Source: Xylona heveae TC161 (lineage: Eukaryota > Ascomycota > Xylonomycetes > Xylonales > Xylonaceae). From it: DNA of 64,000 nt. Position 1 is the first letter of the stretch; every line of letters starts with the position of its first letter. The DNA lies in the NCBI RefSeq assembly GCF_001619985.1, contig NW_017264196.1, positions 2,326,696-2,390,695 of the forward strand, in the 5' to 3' direction. Below, in pieces: positions 22,340 through 34,979 of this stretch. Position numbers and translations under genes: made by a program. The notes below the pieces were generated by a model, which saw nothing but the letters and a program-made list of their open reading frames with translations, was not told where the DNA came from and did not search any database.

Positions 22340-24039
22340 CTACCCCGTAATAAGACCAAATTTACTCTTCCCTTCTGTTACATCAAATTTCCATGTTGCT
22401 TCATCAGGAAATTCCTCTCTTTTTGAGATGACCACAGGATATCCTTCTCCCGGTGGGACAACGGATGCAGCTATGGCTTTCGTGTTCAGCTTCGGACTCC
22501 ACCATTTTCCTCCGACAGGAGTAATGTCGTAGCGGAGAATGACCATCGCTGAGAGTGCAAGGATTTCCCCACTGGCAAAGTGGCGACCTGGGCAAACATT
22601 CGGTGATGTGCCAAATGCCGTAAAGGAAGTTGGACGCTGAGTCAACTTTCCAGCTTCAAAGCGAGTGGGATCAAATTCTTGTGCAGTTGGACCCCAGAAT
22701 GCCTCCTCTCTGTTGATAAAGGACCCAGGCATCTGGATAAAGCATCCAGCCTTGAGCAAGTACTGGTTGTCAAGTAGGACATCTTTGCAAACCACACGCA
22801 GCGGAGAAGCACTGGATCTGAGCCGGAGGATCTCTTGGAAAGCTGAGACAAATTTAGGACAATTGTCTCGTATTCTGCCCAAGTCAACGGTGTGGGTTTT
22901 GGTGACAAGGTCGATTCTTAGACAATTTTGGCGGAGTTCGTCACGAAGTCGAGAAAGGAGATCCGGGCGCGAGTAAAGTTCGAAAAGTGCCCAAAAGGTT
23001 GTGGGAACAGTATTCGAAAGAACACCGATACATCCTGCTGTTTCAAGGCGCGCAATATCCTCAGTTGCAGCGCCTGCATCATTTTGCGCTTTCCACCGCG
23101 CAAAAGCCAGCTCTGAAGAGTTATTTTGACCTCCAGCATCATAATAATCGATGAATGCCTTGACGACGTTCTCACGGGCCTTGTGAATCGAGCCGGCCAT
23201 GAATGGCGGCCGTATGCTCAAAAGAAAGACATTGAGATTTGATTCATATTCCCTACAGATTATCAGCTTTATTGCGAAATTGAGGATAACTTGTATTTAA
23301 AATCACGTACCAAAACGCATTGGAGATTCCTGGTAATTTAAAAGGGTTCAAGGGCCCCCATACCGCGTCGGTGCTGGCTTGAGTAATGGCATCTCTGCAC
23401 CACAAGTGGAGATCTACAGGATGATTCCCACCACCAGCGAGTTCATCAACAAATGAACATAGCCTGCCTATCATATTTTTATTCATTGCATCCAGGCCGG
23501 CTCCTAATAGGGCAGGGTGCATTGCACGAAGGACCTTGAGATTAACTCCTTGACCTCCTTTATCTTCGGGCTCTAGCAACTTCAGCCCAGCTTTCTTGAT
23601 CCCGCCCAGTTGTTTTGCAGCAGCCGTCAAAAATGGGTCAAAGGAAAGGACCTTGGAGTTTCGCTGCACCGCAGGAACTAAGCGGGCAGATGTGACAATA
23701 TACACTTTGGTGACAAGTAAGTCCAATGTGTAGATAGGAAAGGAGTAGCCAGTTCTAGACAAATAAGTTTAGTTTATACTGTATTAATAGCAGTTGACAT
23801 GAAGCAGAAACTGAATCCACCTACACGGCATTTTTGTAATATGAGGCCCCGTGACGGAGCAGTCCCAGCGCATGGCCGACAAATGGTATTTTTGCAGGGA
23901 CGTGGAAAGGTTCCCGAGGATCAATCCTCCATCTAAAAAACAGAAAAATAGAAAAGATTATCAACACCGAAAGAGTCGCAAAGTAGATATTTGTGCTGCC
24001 GACATTATAAATGAACTGACCGATCTCAGAGACCGGCAT
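22340..24039 (-). CDS. Cytochrome P450 (CYP7/CYP8-like fungal type), 523 aa
   Basis: Minus strand: exons 24039-23825, 23754-23311 and 23252-22340; introns use GTAGGT and GTACGT donors and CTAG/GTAG acceptors and keep frame. An N-terminal membrane anchor (about residues 18-37) is followed by a Pro-rich hinge. The ExxR motif is in the EILRLR segment. The haem loop FGTSPNVCPGRHFA has its ligand at Cys440. The I-helix segment reads GVLSNTVPTTFW rather than the usual AGxxT, as in CYP7/CYP8-type enzymes and many fungal relatives, which often act on steroids or oxygenated lipids. Expected ER monooxygenase or isomerase with a P450 reductase partner; substrate unknown. No other secondary-metabolism gene is next to it. 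Confidence 0.9.
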
Positions 24040-24737
24040 GACACCACCGAACAACGAAAGTCAACTTAGAAGCGAGATCTCTCTAATCGTCAAGACAGAA
24101 AACCTCTCCGGGAAGATACAATGTGTAAAACTTAGGTATAGCAATTACCCAGTTAAGAAAAAGAAGCTGCTTCTTAAATATCTGATTGCTGGTTGATTAA
24201 GAGACTTATATTTTATCAGAAGATAGTAGACTTTAGCTCTTCAGGGTTCCCGTCCTTTTTGGTGGAGTGAGTTGCGTATACATGGCTCGAGCACGCACCT
24301 CTGGCGAACTCCGATAGAACTTAACAACAACGCCTTCCCCGTCTTGGCTCAGAATGCCTCAGGCATCACCACATTATTCCGGGTTGCTATCAACAGAGCG
24401 CGCTGCAGGGCACCGTATAAATACCGAGGTAATTTAAATTTGGACTGAGCGAACACACAAAAAGCGATGACTTAATAGCTGCCTAATCAGAACGTGAAAG
24501 ACTTCGTGTGCACGAACGTTGATTTTAGAAACGGACGGAGGGACTTTTGGATCTAACAAAAGTGGCAAAAGAGATTCGGAAAGTGAGGAGCCCAAATTCG
24601 AGGAACAAAGAAAATTGATTCATCTATATAACAAGGCAACATTATAAAACAGAATGCCAACATCTACCAGCAACTCTGAATATCAGTAGAAGGGTATGCT
24701 GGAACATTTTATGATCCACACTGCACCATCTAAACTT
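24040..24737. other. P450 promoter and STT3 3' region
   Basis: No gene. An isolated ACTCCGA occurs at about 24309; single copies like this are found elsewhere in the window and are treated as background. Confidence 0.5.
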
Positions 24738-27421
24738 TTATTCCACCCTAAGGACAGGGGCACTTCTTCTCTTGGAAGCCTTCTTCTTCTTGTTGCCCTT
24801 GTCAAAGGCCGTTGCACTGGCATGGTCTCTTCCAACATTGTCCAGGTCCTTTACCTTGTAAATGCGAATGATCCAGTTCTCACTCGTAAACGCTTCTTCG
24901 AGGGTGTTAAGTTGCGGTCCTTCCGCTGGCAACCGCGACCCACGGACACGATCAACAGCCTGCCCAGCGGGGAACAGGGAATTATAATTGTAGTACGACA
25001 TTTTGTACCTAGATTGTTCGTGAGCCAGGTGAAATCAAAAGAATCGGGGATAAAGCGAAGCCTTACATCAAGCTATTCCTCATCGTGGGGGTGGCTTCAT
25101 CGTCAACGCGATATTCACCTCGCGCAGTAAAAAAGTCTCGTTCCTTGACCTCATCTGGCCAGATTCCCTCAGCAATGCGGACCATCCACAGAAACTTGTT
25201 GATGTCATCTCCAGAATATCCTAGTAGGCCGCCAAAAACCACCAGCACATAGTCGACGTCATGTTGTCTTAAAATCGGATAGCTGACTTCCTCTCTGGAG
25301 CTCATTGCTTTGCCGACAGTGGCAATATGAGTGTTATTCCAGGTGTTATTGTCAACCAAGGTTGGACGGTCGGCCATGCCACCAATTTGATAGCCATAAT
25401 CCCACCAAGACATAATCTTCGCGTTGTCAGGAGTGTTTTGGCGTAGCCAATAGTACGCTTCACGGTAGTCATCAATGATATGCTGAGATCCGTCTGGAAG
25501 TCGACTTGCCAGGACAACGGATGGCGACGAGTATGCATTCGAGGTAACCCAGGTACAGTGGAGGACGAAAAGAAGGAGGAAGGTCGTGATGGTGGCCACA
25601 ATGGACGATTTGGTGACGCTTGAGTAAATACCGACAAGAGGATTCCGTATTGAACGCAGAGAGGTCGCGACAGCTGCGACTGGGTCCTTGACGTCGTCCT
25701 TGTCCGAATTCGCTGCCGCCGTTTCTGCGGAGGGAGATTCTACAACAATGAACGTATCAAGAATCGACGAAAGCGCCATTGCCGCAGCAACACAAACGAC
25801 CGGGGTGAGGGTAAGCATCAAGCGAACCATTACTCCAGCGAAGTAACTGGCCAAAACCGCATAGATGACAATAAACACATGCTCATCTTTGAGGTTGCGG
25901 AAGCACATGTAGACTCCCGCCGGGAAGAGCCAGATGAGCATATTCAGGTCAAAGAAAAACGCGGGCCAGGCAGTCGGCTGATGTTCAGAAACCGAAGCAA
26001 TAATTGGAATATGAATCTTGGCATAGCCGGTATCCCAAAGGGAGTAGAATCGACCAGTCCACGGTGCGATGACACCACTGACTGTTAAAAGAACCAACGC
26101 CCCCAACGAGACCGCAAAGATAACGAGCACTAGTGTGCGCAGGAGCGTTTGGAATTGGCGACTCGGAAGCTGTTGACGAACAAAATCAACGAATGCCACG
26201 ACCTGAAGGAGACCAAAAACGCCTAAAGCACATGGTGAGCGTGAAAAGTCCTATAAATCCAAATGTAGGATGGATAAAACGTACCCAAAGCAGACATATG
26301 CTCGCTAGTACGGACAGGAGAGAAGCCAACAAACGGAATTTGCATGCTGGCCAGAGTGCCCAATGCGTACCACGTCGTATAGCTAACATATAGACGTGGG
26401 CTGTAACGGCCCATGGCTATGAGCACAAAGGCATGTAGTGGAAGTAGATTTGTGATGAAGACGTATCCTCCCCATGCAGAGACCATGTAGCCATAGAAAA
26501 GTGCCGTCAAGGCAGCCCACATGGCAGATCCATTCTTCAGCGACTTGATCCAAAGGTAGAAGGTGAACACAAGAAGGAAGATGGCAATGGCCTCATTATC
26601 ATAGCTTCCCGCGACGGATCTGGATATGTAACCCGGTGCAATTCCCATGAAAACAGCAGCAAGAAGGCCTGCAGATGGTGAAGTGGACATTTCCGATGTA
26701 AGAAGGTAGGCAGCGAGGGAGGTCAGGCCAGAGAATGCGGGGGCAAGGAGGACGCAAATATTCCGAATGTCAACGGGGATTGACAAAAGCCGGAGAATGT
26801 GGTAGATTACGCCGCTTGTTACCATGAGACCGGGATAGAGTGTTCCACCAGTAACCCGTCCAAGTGGATGCCATGTTCCTAAATCCTCTCGTCAGTTTCA
26901 AGGAGGCTTTCGACCGGGAATGACCCGCAACAAGGTGGCTAAAAGGCGAATGCGCTGAGCACTTACGGTCATCAAACCAGTCCCAGAAGCTGTAAAAGCC
27001 ATGTTTAACTAGGTATTTTGTAGCTCGAAAGTTGAACCAAGGATCGACTGAGAGAATCATTCAGCAACAGCACCTAACCAAATCACTCCTATCATAGGAA
27101 GCCAGCGACGGTATGACGTGCGGGACGGATACTGACATTCGTGAATTATACTTTCAAAACCTATATGACAGTTAGCATGACAATGTTTTAGAGTAGGAGT
27201 GAATTAAAAGGCAATTAGAGGGCCAGGTTCATTGAATTGGCGGAGCTGGATCTCGGTGCTGGAGCTGGGGTGGGAGCTGACGAGTACGTACGGATTACGC
27301 TGAACAATCGACTGGCGACGGCGGCAGCAGCAATTGTGCAAAGAATAATCAATCGTAGAAGACCCCGGGTATTTCTACCCGTACTTCCTTGAAGAAAGAT
27401 CCCCAAGGGATTGTTAGACAT
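24738..27421 (-). CDS. stt3: Dolichyl-diphosphooligosaccharide-protein glycosyltransferase subunit STT3
   Basis: Minus strand, six exons: 27421-27292, 27160-27137 (a 24-nt microexon), 27047-26967, 26878-26285, 26222-25067 and 25008-24738; all phases agree and give 708 residues, the usual STT3 length. It is the catalytic subunit of the oligosaccharyltransferase in the ER membrane and moves the dolichol-linked glycan to Asn of N-x-S/T sequons. Seen: the DPWFNFR loop with the catalytic Asp near residue 53, the DDR segment, multiple hydrophobic helices, the WWDYG sequon-binding motif at about 549-553, and a Lys-rich C-terminal tail. The first intron begins in the membrane anchor segment. Neighbours are unrelated, though the O-mannosyltransferase Pmt4 lies 4 kb away. 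Confidence 0.97.
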
Positions 27422-28034
27422 GTTGACCGTCGGACTGTTGAAGGACAGATTGTTGCCAGACCTCCACGTAAACCGCGTAGGGATCGGGAAGCTCCAAGGT
27501 GGTCTCTACTCTAATGCCACACCCGCTTACCCGCTTCCGCATTTCCCCAGGTACACCTCGCACCCTCGATCGGGGAGTTTGAATTGGTCTGCCGATACAA
27601 CAACTTAAGGTGGGCAGAGTCAAAAAAGATTGTTACCCTGGGACTCCTTTCCTTAATGATTGAATCGATTGCCGTTACTTGGACGCAAAGTTGCCAGGCC
27701 TATCGAAAACTACTCACATCTATTTGTGTCTCATGTTTCAATGGGTGTGAAATATTGAAGATCTCGTTGTTGAGCTTGTAGATCTATATAGCCCTAGGTG
27801 GGCAACCTTTTCTCTGTGGGCTGATCAAAAGAGAGGCAGTGAGAGATATACACGTCGACAAAGTCATATTACCTAGGAACGAAAGAATTTGAAACATTGT
27901 TGCATAAATGGCTTGCCATATGATTCAACCTGGGGTATAAGCTTGACTCTTTAAAAACTCCAGTCGCCAAGTTTTCCTATTTCGCCTAAACACACTTGAA
28001 GCAAATGAAAATCTAAAAAGAAATAGCTCGTTGG
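27422..28034. other. STT3 promoter and dynein gene 3' flank
   Basis: Contains no supported gene; open frames are shadows or very short. Confidence 0.5.
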
Positions 28035-30204
28035 CTACTGGCCATCGAGGACTGTTCCATTATCCAGCTTTCCGAGCAGCCGCTTAAAGTCAGTCCACTC
28101 TTCCGGTCGAGCATTCTCAGCACCACCAAGTTCATTTCCGACTTCGAAAACAGTCACAGCACCATCCACGCCGCCTGTAGCGATACGCTTGCCATCCACA
28201 CTCTCCCAAGCACATTTATTAAGACTCTTGGGAGAGATTCCGAAAGAGTTGCTGTCCCGAGGCTGCGCTGTAGCGACTGGCACTTCGCAGTCTACCAGTA
28301 AATTCCAAATTGCAAGACTGCCTGATCCATCGACAGAGGCAAAAACTCCTGGTTTGACGGGGGACCACTTAGCATCATAGATGATGTCTTCCCGTCCTAT
28401 TTCAAGTAAAGGAGTGACTGTATCTGGCGTCCCCGACACGGCGCCTGCCGATGCTGCGGCGGGGGCCCGAATTTTCCAAAGCTTGGCCGTCCAGTCCAAG
28501 CTGGAGGAGAGAACCATATCGCCAAGGTCAATTGGGCCGCGGAAAGGATGAAAATCGACCGACATGACTGGAGCAGCGTGGCCACGATAGCATATACGCT
28601 GATCGATGCCTGCCTTTGCGCCTGCTCTATCATAACGATGACAGGCGTAGATGGTGCCTTCCTCCGACCCCACGAGGAAGTAAGTAGGATCAGCATGAGG
28701 AAAAGCCATGCAGGTCGGAGAGAGGTCCTCGAGTCTAGTAGGAGGTGGAGCTACAAGCTCGAGAATTTCTTGTGGTTGTGACAACATATCAATCGCCCAG
28801 CTGCAAATAACTCCGTCAGTAGAACAGCTGATGACGTTATTGGCGTTTTGTGTCCCGACAATATCAACGGAATAGACGGGATGAGTGTGCCCCGAGCTAG
28901 TGAGAGGAGTCTTTTGCACCGGATGAGATTTCGCTCGTGTGTCCCAAAGTAAAATCTGTCCACTATACGAACCACCAATGATAAGATTAGGATGAAACGG
29001 GGAAAATTTTGCGGTGAGTATATCCGACTGAGCTTGGAAAATATATTCCGCGCGATCGTGAAGGTGTGAGTTCCAAACTTGGACAAGGCCGGCAGGATCG
29101 TGCGGAGCGGAGGGAGACTTTGTATATGAGGCAACAAGTAATTCAGGAAACTAGATACACTTAGCCTAGATGCAGCGCAAAAAAAAAACAATCTAATATG
29201 CTCACCTTTGGGGAGAAGTTTAGGTCTGTGACCATGCGCTTTTTGCTCCATCTATCATCCCAAAATCGATAGAGTTCACGTAATTTCCCCCCACGTTTTC
29301 CGTGTGTACCTTCATACGCATCGCCATCGTCAATGTCATACAAACCCCCAAGAGTATAGTCGGCTAGCACGTCATATTCGTCCACTGCTTTCTCCGCAAT
29401 TTTAGTAGATCGCTCGATAAAATCCACGTATTCATCCGTCGAAGTTAAAGCGGCTAATTCCTCTCCACTCAATGTTGCTGCCGGATAGCTTTCAAGAGGC
29501 TCTTTTTGATCCATCCCAGCCCCGCTTTTGGTAGCTTCATCATTCAGCGCTCTCAGCTCCTCCTCGATTTCTTTCCGAAGACTTTGCCTGAGTTCCTCGT
29601 CCTTCTCCCTTTCCCTTCGGCTAACGCGTTTAGAAGAGCGCGAGGGATGTGCTGGCGTATTTGATTCATCCTCTTCTTCGCTTGTGAAGTCTTCCTGATC
29701 CTTGTACTGAGGTTTCCACGGTTCGATTGTTTGAACAGCTTTACTGTATGTCGTAATCTCTTGAACAGGCGCTGGAGTAAAGTCGAATATAGTGCATAAG
29801 GGGGCTGTAGATAGATTCTGAGCTGCGTGGTTAGGTGTTCCGACATTCTCGACGCTGACTTGACTGGCGCTTAAAACGGAATTTGGTCGGCTTGCTTTTG
29901 TGGTGGAGGCTGGGGTGGCATCTCCATCTTTCTGTGCCACTGAGCCGGGTCTGCTCTCACCCACAAGACTTGTAATGAGGTCTTCAAGTTCTCTCCGGTG
30001 GTCGGCCCGACTAGGTGAAGGAGGGACAAGCTACATCCCGTAAGTGTGCGAACACGAGCTACTGAATTGGGATATCACCTCTGATGTTTCGGCCACATTT
30101 TGCCTGTTCGCTGTGAATTCTTTCTGTCGAAGTTCACGCTGACGCTTCAGCTCGGCGAGCTTTGCCTTCTTGGCTAAAATCTCTTCTCGTCGTTGCTGGA
30201 GCAT
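28035..30204 (-). CDS. nudI: Cytoplasmic dynein intermediate chain (WD40), 688 aa
   Basis: Minus strand: exons 30204-30079, 30030-29206 and 29150-28035; introns of 48 and 55 bp, both phase 0. The N-terminal helix (REEILAKKAKLAELKRQRELR-like, about residues 5-25) is the hallmark dynactin p150 and NudE-binding helix. A disordered Ser/Thr-rich linker follows, then a Glu/Arg-rich coiled region. From about residue 320 to the end is a WD40 propeller with GH...WD-type repeats (for example GHTHPVYSVD, and LLWDTR, AKLWKI and AIWNL blades). It scaffolds the dynein motor and links it to dynactin for nuclear migration and vesicle transport. It is divergent from the ATP synthase subunit e gene. The symbol is by family resemblance to Aspergillus nudI. 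Confidence 0.93.
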
Positions 30205-30683
30205 GGCGTTTATCAAGTAAAGGATCCTAGAATAGCCACCAGACGCTGCCTAACCAGGCTAATAGACTTCCATAAGAGAAGGTCCTACTAAAGCTTGACG
30301 GTATTCTCACACCAAATTCAAGCTTTTGCGTAAAAGCGAGGTACCCCTTAGAAATTGAAAATTCTCTTGATTTGTTGGCGACTTGCCTTGGTGTTGACGT
30401 TGTCCCAATTCAGGAACCCGTGGTCGCGGGATAAACACTTGCTTACGTAATATCTAATTCGGGGCGATGGTGCGTCCGAAATGGGGGATGGACAACTTCT
30501 TCCTATCGTACTACACCACGCATTAGCTTCGGTTTCCGGTCCGCGACGAGCTGCTGATACCAGTGATTCTGTCCGAAATTCTTGTAATTGGCTTCGTTAA
30601 GCGTCACTGAGGCCAATTGATCGGGTATAATTTTGTCTTGAGCTTGTCCAAGAACAATCGCGGCACGACCGGAACCTGAGAAA
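30205..30683. promoter_or_regulatory. Shared promoter region of dynein IC and ATP synthase e genes
   Basis: 479 bp between two divergent start codons. A minus-strand open frame at 30503-30766 overlaps exon 1 of the ATP synthase gene; it has no family features and is treated as chance. No sharp motif was identified. Confidence 0.5.
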
Positions 30684-31179
30684 ATGTCGTCTTCAACCGG
30701 CGTTAACGTAAGTTCCCCAAGTCCTTCCGATCCCAAGAAACATATTCTCTGCATATTTGCAGTCATTGCTTTCTAGATCTGAATGGTGTTGAAATTTTAG
30801 GTTTTGCGCTACTCGGCCCTTGTTCTGGGTGTGTTTTACGGCCTCACGCACCAGGCTTCCCTTACCGCCCAACAGAAAATCGCGCAGATTGATAGAGATT
30901 ACGAGAAGAAGGAGAGCTTGATTGCTCAGGCCAAGGCTGCATATGTTCAGAAGACGTTGCCTGCGGAGAAGAAGACTGCCAGCGGTGACAGTACGTCCCT
31001 CAATGATGATATTTTGCCGTTATAATCGGCTTAGTTGCGGCTTTGGCGACCTTGTCGCGGACATCCATTTGTATGAGTCGGCAACTAACATTTCTTCTGC
31101 AGTCGTAACGGACCCGAACGACTCCAAATTCGATCTAGAAGCATACCTGACGATGAAGATGGCGGAAGAAGCGAAATAA
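30684..31179 (+). CDS. TIM11: Mitochondrial ATP synthase subunit e, 96 aa
   Basis: Exons 30684-30707, 30801-30990 and 31103-31179; introns GT-AG (GTAAGT and GTACGT donors). Begins MSSSTGVN then VLRYSALVLGVFYGLTHQ, the single membrane helix with a GxxxG-like face, then a charged coiled coil (Lys/Glu/Gln). This is the small subunit e of F1Fo-ATP synthase, which with subunit g drives dimer formation and cristae shape in the inner membrane. Length fits the family (about 90-100). The first exon has only eight codons, so it is easily missed. Confidence 0.93.
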
Positions 31180-31624
31180 AGCGGCATTGCTGATTTGGCT
31201 CGAGCGAACGGTTTTGGGGCTCTTTGCTGGGAAATAAACGTGGACTCGCGATGCGTGGCGGGGTGTTCACGTGAAGGGTCTACCTCAAAGGTGTATTGGC
31301 CATTGTATTTGGATGTTGGCTTCTTCAAAAGCTATAGATCTTCTCGAGGATACACACATTGTACTACTGTATCATATAACATCCGTCTTTTGTTTCCATA
31401 AGCGTTTCCTCTCAGAATTACGCTGACGTGAATGCATGTTTCTGATACGAAATCTAATCAATTTATAGGTACGCTTTAATATGACATACTAACACATGAC
31501 AGAGAATAAGAAACTAAATATTTGTTGTTTTGACATTCTGCTCTTCTGTCCGGGGCTGTCAAGTTGTCGAGAATTTTGTAGTTTCAGGATAGGGACGACT
31601 GAAGCTTCTGCGATCCTCAACTGT
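31180..31624. other. Convergent 3' intergenic region
   Basis: Lies between the 3' ends of the ATP synthase e and Pmt4 genes. No gene seen. Confidence 0.5.
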
Positions 31625-34111
31625 CTATTTTGCAAAATGAAGATCATAGCCCAGCCATTTACGGGCGTTGATCTGAGCTGTATCCAGTCCAGGCGTACCA
31701 TAAGTGAGAGGAGCGAAAAACCACCAACCCCAAATTACGGCAGTCATAATCACTCCTGTCGCAATCCAAGCAGCCATGAGGCTTTGTTGACCTAAACGCT
31801 GCCGAACGGCGGAGTGGTGCCTTTCCGTCCCAGGGGAAGACTTTTTCTTTGCCTTTGCATCGCTGCTTAGGGACTGTGGAAAGTCGTTTTGTCCCGAGGA
31901 TTCGATATTGAAAACAAATTCAACCAGGGCTCCAGTAACCAGAGTCGAGGCCAGGTGTGCAGGGAGGTAATGATGGAGGAAGAGCTGACGACCCATGATA
32001 TAAAAGGGTATGTAGTGGGAAGCCCAGGCGATGAAGAAGAAGCCCGTTGAGTTATAGAGGTGGGATCGAGTCCCTGGACCCCACACTGAAATTAGAAATC
32101 TGTCAAACAGCCATATAAACGACGACGCAACATGGGCAACTTACGTTCATCTAATGCATCGATCCCTCTCCTTTGAGAGAGCTGATCCGCACCAACTATA
32201 CCAACGAAGACAGCCAGCAAGCTGCTTGCAATCCACCAGCCAATTGGATTTCCGAGGAAATAGATTTGTTCCTTAGTGTCATTCTGGGTCCAGAAACTAA
32301 CTCCCCTCAACAGGAATGGCCACTGCGTTGGGTTGCTCGCGTAGGGGTGATGGCTTGTCAAAGCATTATTGTGGAAAAACATTGCGCGTTGAAGCTCCAA
32401 ATACTTCTTCCAAAACGGCATCGTCTTTACTTTACGCGGGGTTTTTACCGAGCGCTCACTATCGGAGGGGAGAGATGGAATATCCTCAGCGTACCAGATA
32501 TTACTGGTTTGCTGAAGGTTTTTGTTACCATTGATCTCCGCCTGTTGGAAGGCCCACTCTGGCAAAGGAGTAGTATGTGTCCACATAGCAACCTTTGACG
32601 GAAAGTGCACGAGTTTGAATTGTCCCGACATCGTTTTAAACTCTTGTCCCTCGAATCCATTTTCGATTCTCAGCTCGAACAATGTATCATTGTGACGGTC
32701 GCCGTTGGCGTCCTCTAGAGAGACTGTCGTAAATTCCTGGTTGGTTGGATAATAGGGAGAAGCGACATCGTGACTGAGCAGAATCGAGTCTGTGCCCATG
32801 TGGCGCAGTTGGACAAGATCTCCGTGGTGGACATGGTGGCCGAGATCGCCATCGGAAAATTGCTCCGAAGGCAAAATCTGCCAATAGTTGTTCGTATCGT
32901 TATGGGGGTAGCCAGTCACCTGTTGTCCTTGACTGGAGATGCGGCCATCGTCATAGCGAAGGGGATATCTGTCCGGGTGGCTGTGGAGGTAGGTTTTCGT
33001 TTCCTTGTGCCTGATGGTTATTGTGTCGTAGTAGTCAATGCCGACTGACTGTAGAGTCATGATGTTATCGCTCAGAGTCTCCTGGAACTCGGGAGTCATG
33101 AAGTCGTCGCCAGGTCCTGATTTGGTGAGAATTGCAAAATGAACCTGAAACCAGAAGAGGTAGAAAAAGTATGGGACTACTGTGAGAGCAAAGAGACGAG
33201 CAAGGAAATGCTTTCCAAATTGCGGTAAGCTCAAGGCACCTTGCCTACGGTTGATATCAAGGAGGCCCCACAGGTCAGCGACGACGGCCGCACCAATAGT
33301 GACAAAGGTAAAAAGTCCGACATATTTTGTGGAAATAACACAACTCAGAGAGATGCCAGTGAGAAGGAGCCATTTCCACCATTTTCGGGTGAATGGAGTA
33401 TAACGCAATTTGTAAAACCGAATGTAACATAGGATACTCAATGCCATGGAGAAGATCAACGTCGCATCGAGCAATATGAGTCTGGTCTGTCCAATCTGAC
33501 CATTGTCGAAAAGTACTAAGCCGGCCGCGAGGACGGATGCGGGCAAGGAGTAGCCGGATTCCCACATAATTTGGAACACTGTCGTAACGGTCAAAGTACT
33601 CAGCAAGGCAGGTAAAGCTCTGAATGCGACGTAGGGCACCTTATTGGTGATGTACGAATCGCCGATGTTATCGAAGAGGAAGTGGCCGTCATATCCCACT
33701 AACCAACCGACAAAGGCGAAGAGAAGCTTTCCAAAGGGAGGGTGAACGTCAAAGAAGTATGTTCGTTGGAGATAGTATGAAGCAAACTACCATTGAGCTC
33801 ATGTAAGCATTGCATTCACGATCGCCGGGACGAATCTCGAAAGAGCTTACCTTGCCGAAATGGACTTCGTCAAAGACGACTTCGTTCGGATGACCAAGGT
33901 TCCAAAATCTCGTTGCGAATGCCAAAGCGCTGATGAGAACCAAAGCAGCCTTGTAACCCCATCCAGATCGCTCCGGTTCTTTTGCAGACTGTATTGTTTT
34001 GTTTCCATGGTCCGCTGTCCCATTTCTTGGTGTTGAAGGGGTCGGGGTTGAGCCACGTTTTGACGATTGCCCACCACGATGCCTCACGGCCGATGGAGAC
34101 GGGGAGGACAT
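31625..34111 (-). CDS. pmt4: Protein O-mannosyltransferase, Pmt4 type, 787 aa
   Basis: Minus strand: exons 34111-33851, 33786-32145 and 32085-31625; introns of 64 and 59 bp, frame kept. A GT39 enzyme of the ER membrane that moves mannose from dolichyl-phosphate mannose to Ser/Thr of secretory proteins. Seen: a short Ser/Pro cytosolic tail, a first helix, the catalytic Asp-Glu pair at about residues 81-82 in the VFDEVHFGK loop, then FDVHPPFGK. A lumenal MIR domain of about 190 residues (about 340-530) has His-rich LHSHP and GDLVQLRH motifs, followed by C-terminal membrane helices with a Lys-rich loop. HFGKFASYYLQRTYFFD and the absence of a Pmt1/2-type loop point to the Pmt4 subfamily. Confidence 0.95.
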
Positions 34112-34979
34112 TGTGTACCTTTTCGTAATCGGCACAAAGCTAAGCTACTGCTTATTGCTAAGCAATTGGAAATTTCAGAATTAGCTTCATGTAGGTTCGT
34201 TGTAAAAGTGCAAAGGATTGAGGTTGAGGATGCAAAACAATGAAACACTCACGTCTTCACCCTTTTATGATCGTAAGTTCTTTTATACAAGATCGTGGAG
34301 GCCTCGAGAATCCCAGGGCCTCCGACGGTGAAATTGCACTGGGTGAACCCAAGCTTGCAGATGGCCAGATTGCAAGAAAGCTCCTGATGAGTTTCTGCCA
34401 AGGGATGACCCCAAAAGTGGCGGAATTACAACCCTCGCTTTCAAACGTGGCCCAAGCTCCCCTAGCCGCATGGCTCTCGGCAACTTGGGACGCAAATAGA
34501 AACATAAAGTTCGCCTGGGACTGCCATCACGAATTAATGATTGCCCTTTTCGTTGAAAGATTTTAATTGTTAGGTACTTTAATGAAAAAGATATCTTGTA
34601 AATGAGGAAGTATTGGCTCTGATCATATGACCTCAAACTGCGGTATATCGATTGCTTTGCAGAGTGGCAATAAAAAATTGCCATTTTAAAATGCGAAAAC
34701 CCAAGATATTCAAATAAAATTGATACGACGTCTACAGAAAAAGCCTTGGTACTTTAGCCTCATCTACTGTATTTGCCTATACTTTAGTATTTCTGACCCT
34801 TTCTATGCTGACGTGACTATGAAAACCCGATCGTCATGATTTTATGATTTGTATCAAAGGACCAATCAGGGGAACCAAAAAAAAAGCAGACCATGAATAG
34901 ATCATTGATGATCAAAAATGATGTAGTATAGCGTTTGACAGAAAACGTATGGGTACTGCGCCAGATTGAACCTTGACAA
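34112..34979. other. Pmt4 promoter and regulator 3' flank
   Basis: No gene supported; AT content rises around 34560-34960. Confidence 0.5.

Noticed and set aside
30503-30766. 88-codon minus-strand frame
   Set aside because: Overlaps the first exon and promoter of the well-supported ATP synthase e gene and has no recognisable family features.
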